This document shows positions 7,781 to 13,662 of a stretch of 20,640 bases of DNA, one piece after another. Under the pieces are notes generated by a model that did not search any database, was not told the DNA's origin, and was given only the letters and a program-made list of their open reading frames with translations. Within the stretch, counting starts at the first letter, position 1, and each line of letters starts with the position of its first letter. The stretch is taken from contig CACZQG010000156.1 of the NCBI GenBank assembly GCA_902783235.1, forward strand, positions 1-20,640. Reading direction: 5' to 3'. The stretch comes from an uncultured Ruminococcus sp. (GTDB taxonomy: Bacteria; Bacillota; Clostridia; Oscillospirales; Ruminococcaceae). A program made the position numbers and the translations under genes.

Positions 7781-8839
7781 ATGAAACAAAAAAAAGGCAG
7801 CTCAAAGGCAAAGGATCCCAAGGCTAAAAATAAGAAAAAAAAGGCTTCGGGTGAAAAAAAAGTTGAAAAATATGATTTCAGTCAGAATACTGTAGAGGCT
7901 CATGTGCCTGTTATAAAGGAGTATGACTTCCGTAAGCCAAAGACGTTTACAAAGGAGCATCTCAGAGGACTTAATACGGTAAATGAGCATATAGTCAGGG
8001 TATTTGCTTCAAATTTATCAGGACTTTTGAGAGTATTCTGCGAGGTATCTCAGCTAAAGCTTATTGAATGCAGGTATTCTGAATATTTGCAGACTCTTCC
8101 GGATAAAACTCTCATCAGCTTTATAGACATAGATGATGAAAAGACCGGAGATAATAAATGTACTATGATGGCGTATTTCCCGGAGGAATTTGACTTCTTT
8201 ATGATAGATATACTTTTGGGAGGTATGGGTCTTAACAGCAATCTTCAAAGAGGCTTTACGGATATCGAGATCGCAATACTGGAGAATTTTTACAGCAAGA
8301 TAACCGATTACCTTACAGAGGCATGGAAAAATCTTGATGATCTCAAATGCGTAATGACAGGCTATGAGACCAATCCACGACTGGCACAGTTCATATCACT
8401 GGATGATTCGGTGGTAGTTATGTCATTTAATCTGAAGGTGAGAGATATGACTGAGGTATTCAGCTTTTGTCTGCCGGCAGTAAACCTGGAAGCTATACTT
8501 CATGAGGCTTCAAAGAAAAACGCCAAGGCAAATCAGACGAAAACGGAGGCTGAAAAGGACGCTTTGCGGCGTGAGCATCTGGAGGGCTCGCTTAAAGGTT
8601 CAACTGTTGAGCTTACAGCTGTACTTGATAATCTGTTCATTGATATGCAGGATATAGTTGATTTGAAGGTGTCGGATGTTATACCTTTGAAGAGGCGTAT
8701 TGATGATAATATAATACTGACTGTTGAGGGTGAACCAAAGTTTGCCTGCCGTGTCGGTGACAGACGAATAAAAAAATCCGTCAAGATCTGCGGTACAGTT
8801 TCGGACTCTGAAATCAATGAGTTCTATAATAATTTCTGA
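7781..8839 (+). CDS. fliM: Flagellar motor switch protein FliM
   Basis: FliM is part of the cytoplasmic switch ring that sets rotation direction, and usually captures phosphorylated CheY through its N-terminus. Residues 46-265 form the FliM middle domain (Tyr-Asp-Phe-Arg-Lys-Pro at 48-53, Leu-Leu-Gly-Gly-Met-Gly at 145-150 and a following Thr-Asp-Ile-Glu). Residues about 272-341 form the C-terminal FliN-like (SpoA) domain. The first 30 residues are atypical: 14 of them are lysine, and the usual short CheY-binding peptide (Glu-Ile-Asp-Ala-Leu core) is not seen. The ATG follows motB by 38 nt, leaving no room for fliL, which often precedes fliM. Ribosome site CAGGTG (7765-7770) is modest. Confidence 0.92.
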   Translation: MKQKKGSSKAKDPKAKNKKKKASGEKKVEKYDFSQNTVEAHVPVIKEYDFRKPKTFTKEHLRGLNTVNEHIVRVFASNLSGLLRVFCEVSQLKLIECRYSEYLQTLPDKTLISFIDIDDEKTGDNKCTMMAYFPEEFDFFMIDILLGGMGLNSNLQRGFTDIEIAILENFYSKITDYLTEAWKNLDDLKCVMTGYETNPRLAQFISLDDSVVVMSFNLKVRDMTEVFSFCLPAVNLEAILHEASKKNAKANQTKTEAEKDALRREHLEGSLKGSTVELTAVLDNLFIDMQDIVDLKVSDVIPLKRRIDDNIILTVEGEPKFACRVGDRRIKKSVKICGTVSDSEINEFYNNF

Positions 8840-8856
8840 TCGAAAGGGAGTAAACA

Positions 8857-9957
8857 ATGGATAACAACACAAGCTATGAAAATAAACTGACGGATGCCTT
8901 TAATGAGGTGACTGAGATCGGTCTGAATTCATCGGCTGAGATACTTTCCAAACTGCTTAACCATGAGGTAAGCTTTGATACTGTAAAACTTGATCAGGAG
9001 AAGATCGCAGGACTTGAATCATTTGGTGAGGATCCCGGACTGGCAGTTGAGCTTGATATTTCCGGTGCTGTACAGGGCAAAGCAGCTGTTGTGGTGCAGA
9101 GCGTGTATATCAAGGAGATAATAAATATACTTATGAGCGTGGATAGTGACGGTGCTGAGGAAAGCGGTGAGCTTGATGAGATAGCTATCGGTACCTTCAA
9201 GGAGCTTGTAGGTCAGATGGCTCAGGCATATGCGGAGGCTCTTACAAATTTTCTCGGCTCGGACGTTACTATAGCAGCAGGGCAGGCAGATGAGATCTCA
9301 GAGCAGTGTGAGGAGGTAGCTGATTTTATCGGCTCGGATCCCGGCGATGAGTGTGTGTGTCTTGTAAACGGATTCAGTGTAAAGGATTGTCTGGATGGTG
9401 AATTTGTTATAGTAATAAACCACGATACATTTGATAACACTGTAAAATCCGTAGTAGTGGACGAGGATGAGGATGACGACGAAGATGAATATGAGGATGA
9501 TGAAGAAGAGGATATGACTGATGAGGAGCCGGGCGGACTGAATATTCCCAGAGGCATAGACATGGGTACTGCTTCAGGTTCATCACGGAAATATAACCGT
9601 TCAAGAGGTGTAATGAAAAACGGCGGCGGTATCAATGTACAAAATGCCAGCTTCCCATCATTTGCAGGTGTTCCCAACGGCAGCGGTATACCGCTTCTCA
9701 ACGGAAATATCGATCTTCTGATGGATGTTCCTCTTAACGTTACCATTGAAATAGGCAAGACACGCAAGAAGATGCGTGAGATAATGGAATTTGCCCAGGG
9801 TACCATTATTGACCTGGAAAAACAGGCAGGTGCTCCTGTGGATGTTGTGGTAAACGGTCAGCTTATCGCAAGAGGAGACGTTGTTGTCATTGATGATAAC
9901 TTCGGTGTGAGAATAACCGAGATAATCGGAAATGCAAATTTTGCAGACAAAAAATAA
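8857..9957 (+). CDS. fliY: Flagellar motor switch protein FliY (CheC-like plus FliN domain)
   Basis: FliY replaces FliN in the switch ring of many Gram-positives and may also dephosphorylate CheY-P. Residues about 8-195 form a CheC-like domain with two pseudo-symmetric helices; residues about 284-362 are a clear FliN/SpoA domain (Asp-Val-Pro-Leu-Asn-Val, then Val-Val-Asn-Gly-Gln-Leu-Ile-Ala-Arg-Gly-Asp). Between them lie an acidic run (202-224, almost all Asp/Glu) and a Gly/Ser/Asn-rich linker. In the Asp/Ser-x3-Glu-x2-Asn phosphatase motif, helix 1 has Asp13, Glu17 but Glu20 in place of Asn, and helix 2 has Glu116 but Gly119 in place of Asn (my alignment). No N-terminal CheY-binding peptide is visible. 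AAAGGGAG lies 5 nt before the ATG, 17 nt after fliM. Confidence 0.92.
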   Translation: MDNNTSYENKLTDAFNEVTEIGLNSSAEILSKLLNHEVSFDTVKLDQEKIAGLESFGEDPGLAVELDISGAVQGKAAVVVQSVYIKEIINILMSVDSDGAEESGELDEIAIGTFKELVGQMAQAYAEALTNFLGSDVTIAAGQADEISEQCEEVADFIGSDPGDECVCLVNGFSVKDCLDGEFVIVINHDTFDNTVKSVVVDEDEDDDEDEYEDDEEEDMTDEEPGGLNIPRGIDMGTASGSSRKYNRSRGVMKNGGGINVQNASFPSFAGVPNGSGIPLLNGNIDLLMDVPLNVTIEIGKTRKKMREIMEFAQGTIIDLEKQAGAPVDVVVNGQLIARGDVVVIDDNFGVRITEIIGNANFADKK

Positions 9958-9966
9958 TTACGGCAA

Positions 9967-10024
9967 TACCGCAGCATATCCCGGAACAAAAGGCGAAAAG
10001 CCTGTCGGTTCCTTCTGTGCGGTA
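9967..10024 (+). other. Three-tier hairpin between fliY and fliO
   Basis: Nested pairings span most of the 93-nt gap: TACCGCA (9967-9973) with TGCGGTA (10018-10024), GGAAC (9983-9987) with GTTCC (10008-10012), and AGGC (9991-9994) with GCCT (10000-10003) around a GAAAA loop. No T-run follows. It ends 15 nt before the fliO ribosome site (GGAGGA, 10040-10045). A role as processing or stability element at the switch/export junction is inferred. Confidence 0.5.
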
Positions 10025-10050
10025 AAGTCTGATATATCCGGAGGATATTT

Positions 10051-10467
10051 GTGAAAGGAAATACTCTGATAGGCAGTGTGGGCAGTGTTCTGCTGGCTCT
10101 TGTAGGATTTATACTTATCCTGTATCTGGCATATTTCGCTACTAAAAAAATAGGAAAGCGTATGTCGGTCAGAGGAGTGGGCGGAAAGAATATAAAGATC
10201 ATCGACAGCGTTGCTGTAGGGCAGCATGGCTGTATAATGCTTGTAATGACAGCCGGTAAGCTGTTGATGATAGGTGCAACACAAAACGGTATGTCACTGT
10301 TGGCTGAGCTTGATCCCAATGAAATAGAGATGGATGATGCAGCAGGGCAGAATGGGACTATGGAGTTTTCCCAGGCACTTAAAAAAGTGATAGATCAGAG
10401 ATTTGGAAAAAAGGCAAAAGGCAGTAAGGAGAACAGTGAAGATCATGATGAGGGCTCGGACAGCTAA
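10051..10467 (+). CDS. fliO: Flagellar biosynthesis protein FliO (FliZ type)
   Basis: FliO is a small membrane protein that assists assembly of the FliP-FliR export gate. The 138-residue product has one membrane span at about 9-31. A beta-rich FliO domain follows, with Val-Gly-Gly-Lys-Asn-Ile-Lys-Ile-Ile-Asp-Ser, then Val-Gly-Gln-His-Gly and Lys-Leu-Leu-Met-Ile-Gly, and finally a charged, variable tail. It starts with GTG, 5 nt after a good GGAGGA. Its 3' end overlaps the start of fliP, as expected for translationally coupled export-gate genes. FliO is poorly conserved, so the call rests on the topology, the motif and the position before fliP. Confidence 0.85.
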   Translation: MKGNTLIGSVGSVLLALVGFILILYLAYFATKKIGKRMSVRGVGGKNIKIIDSVAVGQHGCIMLVMTAGKLLMIGATQNGMSLLAELDPNEIEMDDAAGQNGTMEFSQALKKVIDQRFGKKAKGSKENSEDHDEGSDS

Positions 10468-11275
10468 ATATAATGATAAAAAAAAGCTGAAAAAGTATAT
10501 CATATGCTTCCTTGTATGTCTGGCAGCTGTTATAGCCTGTGTATTTATAATCGGCTCATGTGAGACTGCACAAGCCCGGTCATCTATCACCCTGGATCTT
10601 GATTCAGGTGAGGCGGATACAAATTCCAGTACTCTTGATATACTTTTTTTACTTGCTTTTCTTGCGCTTATACCGTCATTCCTACTGATGATGACGAGTT
10701 TTCTGAGAATAATCATTGCAATATCTTTTTTGAGAAATGCAATGGGTACTCAGACATCGCCCCCTAATCAGGTGGTAGTAGGCATAGCGCTGTTTCTGTC
10801 TATATTCATAATGTTTCCCGTGCTCAGTGAGATCAAGACTGTGGCATACGATCCATACAGTACAGGGCAGATAAAGCTGGAGGAGGCAATATCCGAAGGC
10901 TCCAAGCCATTGAAAAAATTCATGCTAAAGCAGGTGTATGAATCAGATCTGGATCTGTTTGTAAGCCTTGCGGACAGCAGGGATATTATAGATGCTAAGG
11001 AATACAATTCACAGGAAAAGCTCATGGATCTGAGTATCTTTATAATAGTTCCTGCGTATATAACCAGTGAGCTGAAACGAGCTTTCTTTATAGGATTTTT
11101 ACTTTATATACCGTTTCTGGTAATAGATCTGGTGGTATCCAGTACTCTCATGGCGATGGGTATGGTAATGCTGCCGCCAACAACCATTTCAATGCCATTC
11201 AAGCTTATGCTGTTTGTTGTGGTGGACGGCTGGGATCTTCTCTTTGAGTCCCTTATTACCAGCTTCCGAACGTAG
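10445..11275 (+). CDS. fliP: Flagellar export gate protein FliP
   Basis: FliP is the main subunit of the helical FliP5-FliQ4-FliR1 export gate in the inner membrane. Early residues form a signal peptide (basic start, hydrophobic core, Ala-Gln-Ala cleavage-like site), a known feature of FliP. The conserved core follows: Met-Thr-Ser-Phe-Leu-Arg-Ile-Ile-Ile, then Asn-Ala-Met-Gly-Thr-Gln and Pro-Pro-Asn-Gln-Val, and late on Met-Val-Met-Leu-Pro-Pro. The start is uncertain: ATG at 10445 (or 10448), GTG at 10436 (AAGGAG at 10426-10431 lies only 4 nt before it) and TTG at 10403 are in frame. I chose 10445 because it begins closest to the signal peptide. In each case fliP overlaps fliO, here by 23 nt. 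Confidence 0.92.
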   Translation: MMRARTAKYNDKKKLKKYIICFLVCLAAVIACVFIIGSCETAQARSSITLDLDSGEADTNSSTLDILFLLAFLALIPSFLLMMTSFLRIIIAISFLRNAMGTQTSPPNQVVVGIALFLSIFIMFPVLSEIKTVAYDPYSTGQIKLEEAISEGSKPLKKFMLKQVYESDLDLFVSLADSRDIIDAKEYNSQEKLMDLSIFIIVPAYITSELKRAFFIGFLLYIPFLVIDLVVSSTLMAMGMVMLPPTTISMPFKLMLFVVVDGWDLLFESLITSFRT

Positions 11276-11293
11276 AAAAGGCAGGTGTTTTAA

Positions 11294-11557
11294 TTGGATA
11301 CAGGACAGGTGCTGAGCATATTTCAGAACGCCCTGTATGTAGCTTTCAAAATAGCAGGACCACTTCTTATTGTAAGTATAGTTATAGGTCTTGTGATAGC
11401 TATATTCCAGGCGGCAACGCAGATACATGAACAAACACTTACCTTTGTACCGAAGGTGATTGTATTGTCGGTAATGCTGCTGGTTCTCGGCTCGTGGATG
11501 ATAAAGGTTTTCTCCGAATTTTTCGGGCAGATATTTGATCTGATAAAGACCATCTGA
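11294..11557 (+). CDS. fliQ: Flagellar export gate protein FliQ
   Basis: FliQ is a two-span helical hairpin of the export gate. The 87-residue protein has spans at about 15-37 and 52-75, with the conserved Ala-x-Phe-Gln-Ala-Ala-Thr-Gln-Ile-x-Glu-Gln-Thr-Leu segment and Phe-Val-Pro-Lys between them. It starts with TTG at 11294 and reads Met-Asp-Thr-Gly-Gln-Val-Leu; the ribosome site is a modest CAGGTG (11282-11287). It follows fliP by 18 nt, and fliR begins 10 nt after its stop. Confidence 0.93.
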   Translation: MDTGQVLSIFQNALYVAFKIAGPLLIVSIVIGLVIAIFQAATQIHEQTLTFVPKVIVLSVMLLVLGSWMIKVFSEFFGQIFDLIKTI

Positions 11558-11567
11558 GGCGAACGGT

Positions 11568-12350
11568 TTGGAAGAATTAAGATTTATAATTGACAATCTG
11601 GATATATATCTGCTGGTATTTGCAAGGATAGCCGGGATACTTCTTTTGAATCCCATAATTTCCCGTAATAACATACCTGCAAGAGTGAGATTAGGCCTTA
11701 CGCTGTGTATCTCGGTGCTTATAACTCCCTCTATACAGGTTCCCACAGATTATCAGCCTGAAACAGTCGGTTTTCTTCTGGACTTTATGAAGGAAGCAGC
11801 CGTGGGATTTCTGTTAGGCTATGTATTCAACGTATTCTTCTATATGCTTATGACAGCAGGCGATTTCATGGACACTAACTTTGGTCTTGCAATGGCAAAG
11901 GTATTTGACCCTGCAACCAATATACAGTCGGCGTTCTCATCAAATCTGCTGAATGTGCTGTTTATACTATACTTTTTTGCCACCAATTCGCACCTTACTC
12001 TTATGAGTGCGGCAATATCATCATTTGATATTGTTCCCGTCAGTGCGGCGCATTTTGCTCTTGACAAGGCGGCATACTTTGCAGTGGAGCTTTTTGGAGA
12101 TGTATTCTCTCTTGCTATGAAGCTTGCAATACCCTTTATTGCTGCGGAATTTGTAATGGAGATCTCAATGGGTATCCTTATGAAGCTTATACCGCAGATA
12201 CACGTTTTTGTTATCCAGTACCAGCTGAAGATAATGCTTGCGCTGATACTTCTATATGTATTGTCCGGAGCTATAGCGGCGTTTGTTGACAATTACACTA
12301 TCATGCTGTTTGATAACGTAAAGGAAGCACTTTACGCCCTGAACAGTTAG
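11568..12350 (+). CDS. fliR: Flagellar export gate protein FliR
   Basis: FliR closes the FliP-FliQ-FliR gate and contacts FlhB. The 260-residue, strongly hydrophobic protein has several membrane spans and family motifs: Phe-Ala-Arg-Ile-Ala-Gly near residues 18-23, Pro-Ala-Arg-Val-Arg-Leu-Gly-Leu, Glu-Ala-Ala-Val-Gly-Phe-Leu-Leu-Gly, and Asp-Thr-Asn-Phe-Gly-Leu-Ala. It starts with TTG at 11568; its GAGGCG ribosome site (11556-11561) overlaps the fliQ stop codon, which suggests translational coupling. It is followed by a 240-nt gap before flhB, the longest gap in the window, with its own promoter candidate. Confidence 0.93.
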   Translation: MEELRFIIDNLDIYLLVFARIAGILLLNPIISRNNIPARVRLGLTLCISVLITPSIQVPTDYQPETVGFLLDFMKEAAVGFLLGYVFNVFFYMLMTAGDFMDTNFGLAMAKVFDPATNIQSAFSSNLLNVLFILYFFATNSHLTLMSAAISSFDIVPVSAAHFALDKAAYFAVELFGDVFSLAMKLAIPFIAAEFVMEISMGILMKLIPQIHVFVIQYQLKIMLALILLYVLSGAIAAFVDNYTIMLFDNVKEALYALNS

Positions 12351-12380
12351 CTTATCGGCATCGGCTGAGACAGCAGAATG

Positions 12381-12409
12381 TTCACAAAGGCTGACCGGCA
12401 GCGTAAAAT
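12381..12409 (+). promoter_or_regulatory. Candidate housekeeping (sigma-A) promoter upstream of flhB
   Basis: TTCACA (12381-12386) and TAAAAT (12404-12409) each match the sigma-A -35 and -10 consensus at 5 of 6 positions, with the optimal 17-bp spacing. It lies in the fliR-flhB gap and would start RNA near 12416. A second, weaker candidate lies inside the end of fliR: a perfect TTGACA (12286-12291) with TTTGAT (12309-12314), 17 bp apart. This is sequence matching only. Confidence 0.45.
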
Positions 12410-12415
12410 AATTAT

Positions 12416-12590
12416 ATGGCATGGATAATGCTTTTTTATAACTCACGACTTATGTCCCCCGCATCAATGGCGGCGGTCATCTTAGTCTTTTTGCAGGGTA
12501 TTCGATATACCGCTGAAGGACTAAGGGCAACGCTCCGGGTCGTTGGCTGAATGACGGGGCAACGCCCCTTATTGAAAGGGGGGATATGGC
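12416..12590 (+). promoter_or_regulatory. Structured leader of flhB
   Basis: This 175-nt non-coding stretch is rich in structure. A short GCAT/ATGC hairpin with six Ts (12419-12437) looks like a very weak terminator. A long hairpin runs from CTTAGTCTTT (12481-12490) to AAGGACTAAG (12516-12525), with CAGGGTAT (12494-12501) pairing to ATACC/CTG (12507-12515) inside. CGTTG (12541-12545) can pair with CAACG at 12528-12532 or at 12560-12564. The second choice excludes the GGGGC/GCCCC hairpin (12556-12568), which ends 7 nt before the flhB ribosome site. These mutually exclusive pairings are the layout of an attenuator or translational switch; no known riboswitch class was recognised. Confidence 0.45.
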
Positions 12591-13661
12591 TTGCCGGATT
12601 CGTCAGAAGAGAAAACCGAGAAAGCCACCCCGAAAAAACGGCAGGATCAACGAAAAGAAGGTAACATATTTCAAAGCAAGGAAGTGGTCATTGCCGCTTC
12701 GCTGATAGTATGCTTTACAGCCTTTCGTTTTCTCTATAATATAATTGAATCCACTCTGAAGGACCTTATAAAGTGGTTCATAGGACTTGTGGGTACACAG
12801 AATATGTTCAGAGAGAGCGATCTTCCCCAAATGTTTATCCGTGCACTTATAGCCTTTGCTATAGGAGCATTGCCAATGCTGTTTATTGCCGGATTTATCG
12901 GAATACTGGCGGGTGTGGCACAAACAAAGGGTCTGGTGACTTTTAAGTCCTTAAAGCCCAAATTCAGCAGGCTCAACCCATTGAGCGGCCTGAAAAATAT
13001 GGTATCTATAAAGGGATTTATAGAGCTTTTAAAATCCATTATAAAGATCACGATATTATTCGTTATTATATACCTGTCTTTACAGGATGATATTACTATG
13101 CTACCCAAAATGATAGATATGTCGGTGGAGGAATCCGTTCCGGCAATAGGCAGTATGATATGGAATGTATCACTTAAAATAATGATAGCCTTCGTATTTG
13201 TTGCCGGATTTGACTATATGTATCAGCGATGGGACTATGAAAAAAAGCTGCGTATGACCAAGCAGGAGATCAAGGAAGAATATAAAATGACGGAAGGTGA
13301 CCCGAAGATCAAGGGTCAGATCAAACAGAAGCAGCAGCAGATGTCACGTCAGCGTATGATGCAGTCTGTACCCGAGGCGGATGTGGTTATCCGTAACCCT
13401 ACCCACTATGCGGTGGCACTGAAATACGTTTCCAGTAAAAACAAGGCTCCCATGGTCATTGCAAAGGGCGAGGACAGTCTGGCTCTCAGAATAATTGAGG
13501 TAGCTATCGACAATGATGTCCCTGTTATTGAAAACAAGCCCCTGGCTCGTGCATTATATGCAGAGGTGGATCTTGATACGGAGATCCCTATGGAATTTTA
13601 CAATCCTGTAGCCGAGGTACTGGCTTATGTATACAGAATGAAGGAAAAGGAATGGTATTAA
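12591..13661 (+). CDS. flhB: Flagellar export protein and specificity switch FlhB
   Basis: FlhB controls which substrates the flagellar export machine accepts: after self-cleavage and contact with FliK it switches from rod/hook to filament proteins. The 356-residue protein begins with the family pattern (Glu-Lys-Thr-Glu-Lys-Ala-Thr-Pro-Lys-Lys-Arg), then four membrane spans at about 28-52, 85-110, 140-162 and 185-210. A cytoplasmic domain follows with Glu-Ile-Lys-Glu-Glu-Tyr-Lys-Met-Thr-Glu-Gly-Asp-Pro and the self-cleavage site Asn269-Pro270-Thr271-His272, fully conserved. It starts with TTG at 12591, 7 nt after an AAGGGGGG ribosome site. Its end abuts flhA. Confidence 0.95.
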   Translation: MPDSSEEKTEKATPKKRQDQRKEGNIFQSKEVVIAASLIVCFTAFRFLYNIIESTLKDLIKWFIGLVGTQNMFRESDLPQMFIRALIAFAIGALPMLFIAGFIGILAGVAQTKGLVTFKSLKPKFSRLNPLSGLKNMVSIKGFIELLKSIIKITILFVIIYLSLQDDITMLPKMIDMSVEESVPAIGSMIWNVSLKIMIAFVFVAGFDYMYQRWDYEKKLRMTKQEIKEEYKMTEGDPKIKGQIKQKQQQMSRQRMMQSVPEADVVIRNPTHYAVALKYVSSKNKAPMVIAKGEDSLALRIIEVAIDNDVPVIENKPLARALYAEVDLDTEIPMEFYNPVAEVLAYVYRMKEKEWY

Positions 13662-13662
13662 G

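Noticed and set aside
9222..9806. 194-residue antisense frame over fliY
   Set aside because: It is a Ser-rich mirror of the acidic and Gly/Ser/Asn-rich linker of FliY, without start signals or a known family.
12352..12359. TTATCGGC, the complement of a sigma-28 -10 element, on the - strand after fliR
   Set aside because: The matching -35 (TTTA on the + strand, 15 nt further on) is absent; AGAA is found instead, so there is no support for an antisense sigma-28 promoter.
12360..12590. Cyclic-di-GMP riboswitch before flhB
   Set aside because: Such switches control flagellar operons in some Clostridia, but the conserved class I core segments are not visible here.
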